NCBI GenBank assembly: GCA_029204225.1 | Contig: MU832184.1 | Coordinates: 1 to 64,000 of the forward strand | Reading direction: 5' to 3' | Origin: Diphasiastrum complanatum | Lineage: Eukaryota > Streptophyta > Lycopodiopsida > Lycopodiales > Lycopodiaceae | DNA length: 64,000 bases | Part shown: positions 20,793 through 33,849 of the stretch, piece by piece | Numbering within the stretch: the first letter of the stretch is position 1 | Layout of the letters: each line of letters begins with the position of its first letter | Translations under genes and position numbers: made by a program | The notes under the pieces: model-generated | Database searches by the model: none | What the model saw: the letters and a program-made list of their open reading frames with translations, nothing else | What the model was told of the DNA's origin: nothing

Positions 20793-21617
20793 TTGGCACT
20801 TGAAATTTCAAGCATGCCAACATGCTGTCAATTTCAGCTACAATAAAAAAAAAAAACAAAAAGAAGTCTAAATTTGATAGAACCATTGGATTTTACATAC
20901 AGAATGGAAATTGTTTTTCATTTTGGATCATCTCAATCCGAGCTAAAATTAGGGATTTATAGTCGTTCAAGGTTTTCAAAGTTAAGAAAAACATTTGTCC
21001 TCGACATTTGAAATCCCGAGCACGCCGGCATGCTCAGGATTTCAGCTGCAAAGATAAAATAAAAATCTAAATTTTATTACATGCATGGATTTTGCATACA
21101 AAATGGAACATTTTTGCTTTTTGGATCACCTCAATCCGATCTATAATAAGGAAGTTATAGTCGTTCAAACTTTTCAAAGTTAAAAACAAAAATTTGTCCT
21201 TGGCACTTGAAATCTTGAGCACGCCGACATGCTTAGGATATCAGCTGCAAAGACAAAATAAAAATCTAAATTTGATTGAAGCAATGATTCTACATACAAA
21301 ATGGAACATTTTTTATTTTTGGATCATCTCAATCCAAGCTATAGTAAGGGAGTTATAGTCTTTCAAAGTTTATAAAAAAATTGTCTTTTGCACTTGAAAT
21401 CTTGAGCACACCGGCGTGCTCAGGATTTCAGCAAAATCTAAATTTGATTGAGCAAATGGATTCTACATACAAAATGAAACATTTTTGTTTTTTGGATCAT
21501 CTCAATCTGAGCTATAATAAGAAAGTGATGATTGTTCAAAGGTTTCAAGGCTACAAAAGAAAATTTGCCCTTGGCAGACTTGAGAGCACACCATTGTGCT
21601 ACCAATTTCAGCTGCAA
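20793..21617 (+). repeat. 198-bp tandem satellite with embedded palindrome, four units
   Basis: The landmark GGATCAYCTCAATC occurs at 20925, 21123, 21321 and 21494, giving periods of 198, 198 and 173 bp. Each unit carries an imperfect palindrome of about 36 bp centred on a GCCGGC-like core (clearest at 21009-21044), an A/T-rich run, and a GTTATAGTCGTTCAAA-like motif. Units differ by point changes and small indels, and the last is shortened. No coding sequence is present. Confidence 0.85.
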
Positions 21618-21800
21618 GGCTTATAGTTGAAATTGGTAGCACGTTGGCTCTCAATTCTAGGTGCCAAGTTTCTTTTCTAGCCTTGAAAACTTTGAGCGGT
21701 TGTAACGTTCTTATTACAGCTTGAGATTATCCCAAAAAAAAAAAATTCCATTTTTTATGTAGAATCAATTAGTGTAATCAAATTAGTATTTTAAAGATAT
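21618..21800 (-). repeat. Inverted copy of the last satellite unit (large hairpin)
   Basis: This stretch is the diverged reverse complement of 21437-21615. The innermost arms are ACCAATTTCAGCT (21601-21613) and AGTTGAAATTGGT (21625-21637) around an 11-base loop. RNA from either strand could fold into a stem of about 180 bp with mismatches. Confidence 0.75.
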
Positions 21801-22501
21801 ATCCATGGCTTTCTAATGAGCCCTACACTTTATATGAAAGATAGCAAAGCCTATATTTGATAGCATGCCATGTGCCATGAAGCTAGATAGGAAAAAAACT
21901 CACAAAACTTGCAGATAATTTACTCGCAGATTGTCAAACCCCTCAACACATTTGGTGATCTTTGCAGCACTTCTCAGTTTCGCACCCATTTCAAAGCCTA
22001 GTGGTACGATGATTTTGTGTTTATAATGTTGGGTGATTTGCCTTTGGTGACTCCCCAATAGGAGGATACTGTTGAGTAGTGGATGCGTAGGAGGGTGGGA
22101 AATTTTGTTGTGTGTTTTGATACCATGTGGTGTACTGTTCTTGGTGGACGGATTGAGCAGATGGAGGTTGTGATGTTTGAGTGATGGCGATAGGAATTAG
22201 AGATGTATCGATAGTTATGATTGAAAAAGTGAAAAGGACTATGGAACTGGTGGCAGTAGCAATAGTGGTGGTATGGTGTGGTGGTAGCAGGTGGCATGTT
22301 TAGTAGTGAAAGTGAGAATTCTTCGATGTTGAAGGATGCATCAAAGACATTTGAAAAACACATCAGAGATTGCATGGAGGTGGTTGTGATTGGTTGGGTG
22401 GGGAGTGGGAGATTGAAGGTGATCGTGGAGACAATAGAGGGTGTAGTGGTGAGAGTGACTGTGATGGGCAGTGTGACATTGATGGTTGATGTGATGGGAA
22501 G
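21801..22501. other. Unassigned DNA
   Basis: G/T-rich on the plus strand with repeated GTGGTG runs between 22230 and 22500. ORFs here are low-complexity and overlap on both strands. It may be the non-coding continuation of the decayed minus-strand ORF that ends at 22502. Confidence 0.3.
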
Positions 22502-23397
22502 TCATGAGGTGGTGGTTTGTGGGTCACTTACCACAGACGACACAAGTGGGACACCAGGTTCAGCCTCTGTCTCCTTTGTCTCAGAATGTGTCGTCAAAGG
22601 GTCTGTTGTTGTAGTCCATTCTTCTTCAATGCCTTTTGTAATTTCCGCCATTGAGGTGTCTTTAGGCCATGGATAGGGCGATTGTGATGTGTCTCCCATT
22701 TTGTTGACATTTCCAAAACTCTGTATGGTGGATTTGCTCAAATGCTCTTTGTTGTTGCTAGATGAGCCTTCACCTTGTGTGTGCCCCTCTGAATGTTCCG
22801 ATTGCTCTGATACATCACCTTGCATGTGCCCTTCTAAATGTTCTTCTATGTGTGGGCCCTAGGCATGCTCTTTTAACCGCTTTCGCTCTAACGCGGCTTC
22901 CTTGATGTGTGTGGAGGATGCTGGTGCTTTTCTTCTAGTGATGCGGTGTCCTTTGGGTGTTGGCCTGCTTGTTTTCTCTGCCTCTCTCCATTTAATCCTC
23001 TTGGACTGTTGAGCTCGTGTCGAGGTGGTATGTGGCATGTCTTGATATTTCTCTTGCATGCAAGCGAGAATTCTAGGGAAATCATCCAAGTAATGTTTGC
23101 TTACGAGCATAAGAAGGAGATATCCGCACTTTTGAGAGCTTTTCTTGCTGCACATAATTTGATACTTATCTTTTCTGCCCACATGAAGTGGCGCATAATA
23201 GGTTCCTCCAAGCCATTCAATGATAGGGTGAATAAAGTGCTTCCCGAAATCCTATCAAATCTTGACGATTGTACCTCGATGAGTAATGCAAGTAGGTCCG
23301 TCGTTGGTCCTAAGTCCTGGCTTTGAGATAAGTTTTATGGCATAACCGTCATTGGTGTAGATGGAGGTATCACCATCTTCTGTACATAGCCGCATCA
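22502..23397 (-). pseudogene. Decayed unrecognised ORF with acidic/serine-rich tail
   Basis: A coding-like minus frame begins near 23397 (MRLCTEDGDTSIYTNDGY...) and passes a TGA-TAG pair at about 23255. It continues as FGKHFIHPIIEWLGGTYYAPL and VSKHYLDDFPRILACMQEKY, then a basic stretch, a TAG at 22859-22861, and a tail rich in Ser, Thr and Glu to a stop at 22502. All parts share one frame, so only stops break it. No zinc knuckle, protease or polymerase motif is seen. The TE-rich setting suggests a retrotransposon accessory ORF or gag-like protein, but I cannot name it. Confidence 0.45.
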
Positions 23398-24988
23398 AGT
23401 AATTCTTATCAAAAGATTACCCTCGGCCATGCATAGGCTCTCCTTCATTGTGGTGATATAGGATTGGATCCTCGTCTTTGCATATAGAGAACATCTAGAG
23501 CTCGTCATCATATGTAGAATAAGGTGCACGCACCAGGCATTCATGTTGCACACTTGAGAAAAGTCGTGTGTCAAAGTTTTAGAGCTAGAGGGAAAGCTAG
23601 AAAGTCGAGTTACTAGTAGATTCAAATTTGAATAAGGTTCATGGAACCTAGTCACTCTATGTTAGGGTTTTATCATTTTGGAGGGAAACCAAAATTTTGA
23701 ATACTCATGGATCTACTATATATAGCTATACACATGTGAGAGAAGGTAGATCTTCTACCTCTCTTACCTCATTCATGCTTATACATGGCTCTCTTGGATT
23801 CTGCTATCCATTGGTGCACTCTACTTGTGATATCTTGCAATTTTATGTGTAGAATGATTTGTTATTGCTATTTTTGGATCCACACGTGTGAAATATAGTA
23901 GGGTACTGTTATTGTATGGACAATAGCTTCTATTTATGTTTTGATCAAGCTCTACTAGAATTAGCATTCTATTTTGTGTGTAGATGCTGATTTTTCAACA
24001 TTGGCAAGATTGGTGAATTGCTTGTTTTTGTAACCAAAGATCTTTTTCAGATCACATCAATCAATCACCATAACCACTCCTCACAAGCTCTCAAAGATGG
24101 CACAACAAAAGTTAATAGATTACAAAGAAACATTGTACATATAGAGTATTCACAAATTGCATGAAAAGGCAGGTGTCCTAAAATTGGCCTACCACCTGTC
24201 AAAACTAAAGTCGAGCCCAGTATGGCCAAATTCGACCAACAAACTTGGGACATGCCCCCAAGTATAGCAAGTATTGTAAATACCTCTGTACAAGCAAATT
24301 TTTCCTACGTGTGGCTACTCCGCTAACCCAAGTAGCTAGCTACGAGACAAGTGCCCGATTGATAGGTCAATAATGGATCACGTCCCACCGATCACAATTG
24401 AATACAACAAATCTAATTAACTATACGCCAATTATAGTCTCACATTTGAAGCTTATACAACTGAATCAGACTGAATCTGATTTTCAACTCTCTTCCTTAA
24501 GCTCAAATGTGATAGGAATAAAGAAATACAAATTGTAGCAATGTCTAGAATGTCCAAAAGATGTTATGCATGTCATGCTACCTTGTACTTGACTCACACT
24601 CAAGCACACCAACAAACCACCAGGTTTGACTCACAAAGTATCATACACACACGATGCTCATACAAAGAGTCTACCACACTCTCGACCACCAACTGACTCG
24701 TCCCCATCCAACTTGAAACACAAGTGGACCACATGAGCGACATGGCTCAAACTGAGGAATCTCACTGCCACCATGAGATGTACATCCTCCATCTAGCTAG
24801 GCTGACATCCTAACCAAAAACATAACTTTCTAACGCTGTCCTCTATGGGAACGACATTATTTACTATAAAATCTATATTAACCCTGTTGGTATAGTACGA
24901 CACACATGAACTAATAGCATGCTATCAAATAGAGAATCACAAATCATAGCATTATTGTATCTCACAAAAGCATCATATTCATGTGGAA
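23398..24988. other. Unassigned DNA, possibly including an LTR
   Basis: No gene is recognised. A TATA-like CTATATATAG near 23714 followed by pyrimidine-rich sequence could belong to an LTR, but no TG..CA boundary pair or second copy was found. The rest is AT-rich with no repeats of note. Confidence 0.3.
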
Positions 24989-25890
24989 TTATCTCAAGTT
25001 ACCTTTGAGATTTTGACACATCATCAAAGAAGTCATTAAAGCGTTAGAGGTAGATGAGATAGTGCCTTCCCTTTGCATATTTGTACTTATAAAAATAGGC
25101 CTTGATGGCTCCTCCTTGGATCTTGATGATCCACTTGATGTGCGTAGGTGTGGAGATTGGTACTCTAGGGCCATCTTTTTCACTTGACTCCTTGATCCTT
25201 GACATCACCAAGATTATAAGCACATTCATCCACACTTGAAACATCATTCTTGACATTAACATCAAAGTTAGCATCCATGGATTTGAGATTTGGATACTCC
25301 AATCTCTCCTCTTGAGAAATATGCTCTCCTTTGGCTTCCATCACATCCAAATTGGATTAGCTCTCATACAAAGATCAAGCTTGTGAAGCCTACCATTTCT
25401 AATCCCTTTGGCAATGACATTTCCATTCTTGATGATAAAGCAAGCATTGCAACCAAGCTTGACATCACATCCATTCTCAATCAATTGACTCACACTCAAA
25501 AAAAACTTCTAAATATTGAAGAAACATACAAGACATTTTGAAGTTTTGCTCTTCTCCTTGAATCAAATCAAATAGGAATGGTTCCTATTCCAAGAATCTC
25601 ACATTTAGCACCATTTGATACATGAATAAACTTTATTAGAACAATATGAAAATGAAGAGAAATACTCCCTTTTCCTTATGACATGTGAGCTACCCCACTA
25701 TCAATCCACCAAGGATCTTCCTCCATAGAAATTGATGGTGTACACATGCATGCCATGAGTGTCTACTCCTCTTTGAAGCCATCTCCCTCTTGATTTCTGA
25801 AGTTTGCTTGCCTTTCTTATTGCTATTCTTCATCACTCTTCTTCTTGTAGAACTTTGAGACAACATGCCCCTTTTTGCCACATTCTGTAG
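24989..25890 (-). pseudogene. C4-like Copia fragment: gag knuckle, protease, linker
   Basis: From the right on the minus strand: a zinc knuckle (CGKKGHVVSKF, last Cys lost), then DPWWIDSGVAHMS, the C4 protease motif, and GIGTIPIWF. After a gap comes the integrase-RT linker (EPSRPIF..., GTISSTSNALMTS), which matches C4 around 51600-51680. Integrase is missing, so a large internal deletion joins protease to linker. Stops occur in every frame. Confidence 0.7.
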
Positions 25891-27340
25891 GGAATAATCT
25901 TTGAATATTCTCTCTCTTCCCCTTCAAGTACCCGAAAGAAAAAAAAATTGTTTTCTTCATATTTCTTTACAGGTTTTTTTTGTTACGAGCACAACAGATT
26001 GCCCCAAGTAACCAAGGAAAAGATTTTGCCGACATTTTTAAGATGTTTTGCGGCTTTCTTTTATTTCACGGTCCAATATTTCAAAGAAACCAATTTTTTT
26101 GGTATAGGGCCCCTTCTTAAGTTTGTTTAATTACGTTTTGTTTCCCGTTTTCTCTAGATCTATAACTTTTTTATATGGTCTTGGAATTCAGTACTTCAAG
26201 AACAAAAAGTGCTTAGTTAATCAATGTGATCAACATTTTCGTGATTATTATTTACTTTCTATTTTTATTTGTTTTAGGACCCCTTTTGTCTTAAGTTGTC
26301 CACATTTTTTTTGCTTTACTCATTAAACTTTCATATCTTCTCTTCTTCAATGGATGAAGGATCGAAAGGAATCAAGGAATTGTAGCATACGTCTCTTGAT
26401 CATCCAATCATGTCTCAACATCAACGACAGATGGATTGTATCTTCCAAGTTGATCTGAGAGCTTTTGAGATCAATATTACTACCGACTATCATTGTATAT
26501 ATAACAAATTTATCTTTGGGGATCGAATTGAAGATAATCACTGCTTACAACAGACTGAATATGGGTTGTTCAGATTCCAACATAATAACACTCTCTTTGA
26601 ATAGAATGATGAGTGGAAATGACTAGAATTTTGGACAATGAATCATTCGACTTGGAGCATTACCATTTTGGTTTATCGAAAATTGTATCCATCTCTTCAC
26701 TCACGAAGGAAATCAATGGATCTATTGCCATCCATCTTCAACGAGATAAGCGGCTACCAATCTTGCTCAAACTGATTCGGCAAGAGGAAACTCCAGTGCT
26801 GAATCAGATAACTTGGATGAAATCATTGATTTAATCAATGCTTTGGAGTTACAAGAGGATACCATTATCCTACATCAAGGAGCAATGCATAAGGCAACAA
26901 CACCGGACGCAGGGACAAAAAAAGATGCATTTGGAATTGGATAGCCTATGCAATCAAGAAAGATACTGAGGAAGAAGACTATCGAATGTCATGCTGCTTG
27001 GATCATGTCTACCCATGCAGAACTACTGCAACTTGAGGCTTTCTTGTGTTTCATCCATCTCTTCTTCAGTGATTTTATCGAATCTACGGGATCAGTTGTA
27101 GATCAAATGATTTTTTATAAAGAAGACTCGTTGCAACCTTGTTCTATGACAATAAGTTGGAAGCTGATCCTGAGGCAAAAAATTGATGAACAGAAGATGG
27201 CTACTGACAAGAATAATATATGAAAAGATGTTTCTTATTTGAGGTGGCCCAATATTTTTTCGACTACTGCCAAAGGGATTCATAAAGCATGGCACTCAAC
27301 AACGAACTACATGGTCTTCATTTTTTAGAGAAAAAATGCT
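25891..27340 (+). other. Decayed 3' internal region of an LTR element
   Basis: AT-rich sequence with short open pieces in several plus frames, such as MSQHQRQMDCIFQVDLRAFEI from 26410 and a Leu-rich piece at 26948-27223. None matches a pol domain. Its position directly before a polypurine tract and LTR (27341-27924) suggests the 3' non-pol part of that element, perhaps an eroded extra ORF. Confidence 0.35.
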
Positions 27341-27353
27341 TAAAGAGGGCGAG
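27341..27353 (+). promoter_or_regulatory. Polypurine tract before the LTR at 27354
   Basis: TAAAGAGGGCGAG immediately precedes the LTR TG. Such tracts prime plus-strand DNA synthesis in LTR elements and mark the following LTR as a 3' LTR. Confidence 0.65.
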
Positions 27354-27924
27354 TGTCATGTGCTGCATGTAATTAGCCCATGAGCTTAAGAATAAATTGC
27401 CAAATATAGCCATGGAGCTAAATTAGACTAGAATTAGTCATTAGGATTGTTAATAAAGAGGCTCGAACAACCTCGCTATATTTGTGAATAGCAGACTTGT
27501 AATAATGGTTGTAAGGCCCAAATTAGCCAAATAAGGCCCCAAACTTATAGTAGAGGCACAAATGACCACCATAACAACTGAGGTTGTGCTAAATCTGGAG
27601 GCTATTGTTCATTTGTATAATTTTGAACCTTATGTGTTCTCGTGTGTTCTTGAAGCTTCTCTTTGAGAGCTTTCTTGAATGGAATGGTGGTTCATGTGCC
27701 TACAATCACATGAGAGCTTTGATCATGCTCTAGAATTAGGCCAGGCTATCCTTTGAATGATCTCCATTCATTAATAATGGAACATTGCCTAAATTTGGTG
27801 AAGTTTTGCTATCTTGATCTAGTTTCTTGATTTTTGACTAGTTTTCATGATTTTTTGCATTTCCATTGTAATTTGATGTTAATGAATAGATTAGATGTTT
27901 GAATGCTAAGGTTGGCACATGACA
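27354..27924 (+). mobile_element. 3' LTR (571 bp) with perfect 10-bp terminal inverted repeat
   Basis: It begins TGTCATGTGC and ends GCACATGACA, exact reverse complements. A TATA-like CTATATTTG lies near 27475. The flank on the right is CCATA. No partner LTR was found in the window, so the element's 5' part is lost, outside the window, or removed by rearrangement. Confidence 0.75.
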
Positions 27925-29007
27925 CCATAAAATACTTGAAATAGCTTAAATTGAACTACCTTAGACTAACTTAAGTTTCAATGTTCTAGACTTAGGCTTA
28001 GAACTAAATAACCTTAAGTCGTTACAACATGGTGTAAAGGCCTAAACTTGACTAATCCAGTTCTAGTCTTAAGTCCGTATCCTTTTCAGAATGGCTCGAA
28101 TAGTCCTTGGAATATCAATGTAACAATTCTTATTTTTTATAGGCAAATGTTTTATGGAGTGTGATGATGGTTTTTTTTTTGGTTAGCATTATGACAAGGC
28201 CTTCACAACACAATATCACAACTTGAATACATACATTTAAAACTGCAATAGAGAATAACAAAGTTCAATACAAGCAATAGAAACTTCAATCTCTTATGAT
28301 ACAAATTTTTTCTTTCAAAAGATGAATTTCGACTTGTAAATCTAAAATTGCTAATTACCATTTTATTATTGAGTTCACATGAACAGATTTGACATGACAA
28401 GATCTCTTGATTATTATGGTGCTAGACAGTAGAATTTACCAAACATAGTTGTCTTAGAAAAGACTCTTGTTATAGGACAAGTATTTAGCTTGGTAATTTG
28501 CACCATAGTCATTGTGAAAATAATAAGAAGATGAGCACACAAATGATCGATTCTCTACTTTTGCATGCAATAGCATGAATATGTTGCTATGTGCATGATA
28601 AGATTAGAAGGATTTCATGCACTTTTCAAGTGATTCATATTTAATTTGCATATTGTCATATATTTTGAATCTGAAATATATCTATGTTTTTTATAAGTTT
28701 GTGTTTTATAATAACAAATTTGACATTAGCTTGTTTTAAAGTTTGAAGTGTTACAAATTGAGGTTTGAGGACCATGCAAAGATCTACAGTGACCTCCATG
28801 CATGTGAGGTTTCACACGATGCATCTATGATAGATCAAATTGGATTTTCAAGGGCTATCTATCAAGCTTTGAATCAAGGCAAGAGCTCATCGACAACAAG
28901 ACAACAAAAGTTATGATCATCCAAGGATAGGCTAGAAATTCACATCCACATGAAAAAACTAAGTAAATCAGCTGTAGTGATATATACATCACATTTATAT
29001 AATACAC
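27925..29007. other. Unassigned AT-rich DNA
   Basis: No recognisable gene, repeat or element end. If the exon-like block at 29008-29232 is real, this would be its downstream intron. Confidence 0.3.
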
Positions 29008-29232
29008 AGGCAAATTAAAAAGACATTTAGATTCATCTCCAGACATTGATAAATAAGCAGTAATATTAGAGCCAATAAAAGAATCCCAAAGCACCTCAGT
29101 ATTAACATCAAGAGAATCACTATGCTTATCACGGGTGTCAATAAGGAAGTGACTAATGTCTTTAAAGGATGATTGAACTGAGAATGATACAATCTGAGGA
29201 TCAAGAGCAACAACTTCCTCATCATCCGGGAT
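29008..29232 (-). CDS. Exon-like ORF of exactly 75 codons, unknown protein
   Basis: On the minus strand a strong acceptor (TTTTCTTGTTTGTTCAG, ending 29233) opens into 225 bases without a stop, and a GT follows at 29007-29006. The product is acidic and non-repetitive (IPDDEEVVALDPQIVSF..., ending KCLFNLP), with no zinc knuckle or polymerase motif and base composition unlike the nearby Copia pieces. It could be a host exon flanked by phase-0 introns, or chance. The donor context (CCT|GTGTAT) is weak. I do not recognise the family. Confidence 0.4.
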
Positions 29233-29458
29233 CTGAACAAACAAGAAAAGTATGAAACCAATCTGGTATTCAACAAAACGACATGATCCTGATTTGATAC
29301 GTATCCCGCCCATCATTCATTGCACACCTCTGATAACAGGACTGATTTATCCACATATCTGATGGCACTCAATTTCAAAGTCTCAGCACCTACGCGCCAT
29401 TCTTCGTATGTTTTTTCTGTTTGCAATTTTCACACTATTGGGGAGGTCATCTTTTCAA

Positions 29459-30613
29459 TCTGTGCCACAGAGTGTTTGGCGAATCATCATGAGTTTGATG
29501 CAACTGATCTGCAAGCAAGCATACCTTCAGGTGATATAGATTACCTTTTCTTTTGCCTTGAGTGATCAGGGTACTGGTACTGGCGTCAACCACGTTGCAT
29601 GCTTTGTCAGAAAACGTCACACGCATCCCTGCATCTGCTATTCTTGCCACAGAAAGCAAGTCTTGCTACAGTGTAGGCACGAACAGAACATCTTCGAGTC
29701 GTCTGTCTCTGCCATTGGTGTTGAGCCACAGTGAACCAATACCATTCACTTGATGTTTGGATCCATCTCCAAGAACAATGAATCTTGAAGGATCGGCATT
29801 TTTGAAATCAGACATAATTCGTTTTGATGTGACGAAGTGTGAGGTGGCTCCTGAATCTAGAATCACCTCATGTGTGTCAGATGTTGATGCTACACACATG
29901 TCTTCACAAATGTAGGTGGTCGAACAGTTTCTGTTCGATCTCTCTTCATCCATTTTTGAGCTCTCAGGCTCCTCAACGTAGGATGAACTGTTGTTGTTCT
30001 CTTGTCTGTTCTGTGCTGATTTGCTTCTTGGGTTCAGGTGACAATCCATGGCTGCATGACCCTTCTTGTGGCAGTGGATACACTCAAGCTCTGGATTGAC
30101 CCAACATATATCGACTGTGTGCCCATCTCGTCTACATCTCACGCAAGTCTTCTTTTCTCCACCTTGTTGCTTCGACCTCCCTTTGCTCTTCTAGTTGCCT
30201 TTGTTGGTCCCCTCTGCTTGCTAATCAAGATCTTGCCTCTGATTTAACTCCCTCTTAGGCTTGAATTGTTTCTTGGATTTTTCTTTGTTGTCGTAGAGGG
30301 CTTGGTCAAAACCATCCTTGTGATCAAGGTGTTCTCTCGTCTCTACTTCCTCTCGAATCTCAACAATTGCCTTTTTGAGGGTCATGGTAGGATCTTTCGC
30401 GAGCAGGGTTCTGGTTGTCTGGAAAGATCTGGGTAAGGCTCTCAACAGATAAGTGAGTTGCTTCTCAGCTGACACTGCATTCTCTGCTCTAGAGTTATGT
30501 AGTGATAGAAATAGATCCTTCATCTTCCTTACAAAAGAAGTGAGGTCCTTCCCATCCCACTGTAGATTTGTCAGTTGATCTTCCAGCATCATTATTTGAC
30601 TTCTTGATTTCAT
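29459..30613 (-). pseudogene. C1-family gag and protease, second locus
   Basis: From 30613: MKSRSQIMMLEDQLTNLQWD and MKDLFLSLHNSRAENA... (gag), two CCHC knuckles (CRRDGHTVDIC for the first, CIHCHKKGHAAMDC for the second), then DSGATSHFV and FIVLGDGSKHQVNGIGSLWL (protease). It matches C1 (15240-16350) closely. The gag N-terminus is deleted, and the left edge at about 29459 cuts off before integrase. The protease stretch 30142-29666 is one open frame of 158 codons. Confidence 0.88.
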
Positions 30614-30689
30614 TTGAATAAGAGTGATATGTGTGTAATGGCTACAATATCATCTATTGATCTTCTTGTTTTTTGTGCACTGTATGACA

Positions 30690-31005
30690 GACCCACACAA
30701 ATGTTGGTGTGAGAGAAGCAGCATTCTCCCACGAGTATTGTCTCGCTTACTAGCGGACTTCTTGGATCTCTGTGGATCTTGCTTACAAAACTTATCTCAC
30801 TCGTAGGCGGACTTCTATTATGTATTCTGTCTATCGATATTGCTTACTAGCATTAGACTTGTTATATCATGCATCAACCAGAAGGTATGTAGTCGTGTCG
30901 TGTAACTTCTAGATTAGAGTGATTAAACATCTACAACTAATCACGAATCACAGGAGTGACAGATTAGCCACGACCTAGAGTGCATTTGCTGATGTCATGA
31001 TATCA
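30690..31005 (-). mobile_element. C1-family LTR, internally truncated
   Basis: It starts TGATATCATGACATCAGC at 31005 (minus) and follows the C1 LTR through the CTCACGAGTA and ACTAGCGGA landmarks to about 30690. The LTR 3' end, the primer-binding sites and the gag start are deleted between here and 30613. Divergence from the 16859-17504 copy is clear, so this is an older or sister subfamily. Confidence 0.75.
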
Positions 31006-31150
31006 GATCAGATATCTGTACTTCTTGGTACTTGCATAATATTGCTGATTCGTTTTGGAGCGCGAGGGTTGAAAAAGACGTCACAACGATTTTCGTGTCT
31101 TTTGACTTTCACGTCGTCTGACTTTCTCCCCCTATACCGCGAAAAATTCT
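31006..31150 (-). mobile_element. C1-family 3' tail adjoining an LTR
   Basis: Diverged match to 12157-12290 and 17505-17640 (shared TCTGTACTTCT, GGAGCGYGAGG and CCGCRAA landmarks). It precedes an LTR that is in turn followed by gag, again tail-LTR-gag as in a tandem array. Confidence 0.6.
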
Positions 31151-31152
31151 CA

Positions 31153-31800
31153 TGTTATGTAGAGGAGCCAAAATCCTCAAGGATAGCTGAGGAGAGAGCC
31201 AACAATAATCCACCCGCTTACTTATGCATAGATGTGTGTGCTACATTGCAAAAGTGACATTCAAGAAGTTGTTCTTGATCTGGGTGCCACGTCGCATTTT
31301 GTGAGAACAAGACACATGATAGCTGACTTTTGGCAAACAAATTCATCTAGATACATCATACTGGGAGATGGATCGCAACATCAAGTGAACGAAACTGGCA
31401 CATTATGGTTGTACACCAACGATAGAGACAAAAGACTTGATGATGTCCTATATGTACATACCTTACGAAAGGATCTTCTATATGTAGCAAGGATAGAGAT
31501 GCGTGTGACATTCACAGATGAAATACGCAATGTCATTGATGCCACCAACACCAGTACTCTCATCACACAAGGTAGATGCAGAGGTAACCTATATCATTTA
31601 AAGGTACGCCTACCAACAGAACAAGCTCATCAAACCCATGAATCAATTGACTTCCTATGCCATAAAATACTATGTCACATGAACCCAATGGCACATTCAT
31701 AGGGGTAAGCGTTAAAGATGCAAATTCGATACCTAGTGATGCATGCAACAAAGGCAAGATGTCACGAACATATGGACAACACGTCCGCCATACATCTAAC
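31153..31800 (+). pseudogene. C1-related protease and pre-integrase fragment, opposite orientation
   Basis: Plus-strand frames give YVEEPKSSRIAEERANNN, then after a frameshift EVVLDLGATSHFV, where the protease DSGA reads DLGA, and YIILGDGSQHQVNETGTLWL. A final piece (DACNKGKMSRTYG) matches the zinc region of C1 integrase (DACLKGKMSRTPF). The fragment faces away from the minus-strand C1 copy at 29459-31150, giving a head-to-head inverted pair. Confidence 0.82.
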
Positions 31801-33180
<1,380 letters not shown>

Positions 33181-33817
33181 AATACAGAACAAAGAGATGT
33201 TATCAGATTAAGTATATCAAATATACATGACAATAATGTGGTAGAGCGCAAGACAATAGCGGACCTACAAAGCTAATTCAATCTGTAAGAGGAATGAACC
33301 TGTTACTGACAATCAAAGAATCAATGCACAAGGCATCTACTTCGTCTATCTCTGATGAGCTTCTGATGCTAAATTTACACACACTTGATCTTTAATCTCT
33401 TAATCAATCTGAATATGCAAATGGTATTCAGTATATATACATGTTACACGTGTGCAAATGAAGAAAGTACAAAGTGGATGTGCTGTCTGTAGGAGATCGT
33501 GGATGGCTGCAGTTGTTGTGAAATCCATTAGCACAGTTGCATGGGGTGAGCGTGAAAAGGGTGCGACGTCAGCTTTTGCTAAAGTGAATGTTGGTGATGA
33601 TGCAAAAAATGCGTCACTTTGACGAAATGCCATAGGTTTTGATTTACAAGGTGCCTTTGGCATTTTGAAAGACAGTGTCACGTTTTGTTCACCTTTTCTT
33701 CGCCTATGAGAATTTACATGTAAATATGCAGACTGCGCGACAACGTGAGTAAAAATGCAACATGAATGGAGGCAGGTTAAAATGGGATTTAGGAGAGTAG
33801 AGGAGATAAATCCAACA
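33181..33817 (-). mobile_element. LTR3 (minus strand), preceded by a poly-G polypurine tract
   Basis: The minus-strand start TGTTGGATTTATCTCCTC (33817) and the following 40 or so bases match the start of the element at 48159, as do scattered motifs further in. A TATATATAC box lies near 33430-33440. The 3' boundary was not resolved; I give 33181 as the limit of similarity. A G tract lies immediately upstream on the minus strand. Confidence 0.6.
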
Positions 33818-33836
33818 CCCCCCCCCCCCCCCCCCC
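33818..33836 (-). promoter_or_regulatory. Poly-G polypurine tract of LTR3 (poly-C on plus strand)
   Basis: On the minus strand AAGAA is followed by about 19 G and then directly by the LTR TGTTGG. The position identifies it as a polypurine tract expanded into a homopolymer. Confidence 0.65.
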
Positions 33837-33849
33837 TTCTTAATCTGGA

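Noticed and set aside
22278-22676. 132-codon plus-strand Val/Gly/Ser-rich ORF
   Set aside because: It overlaps antisense to a better coding-like minus-strand frame and is low complexity.
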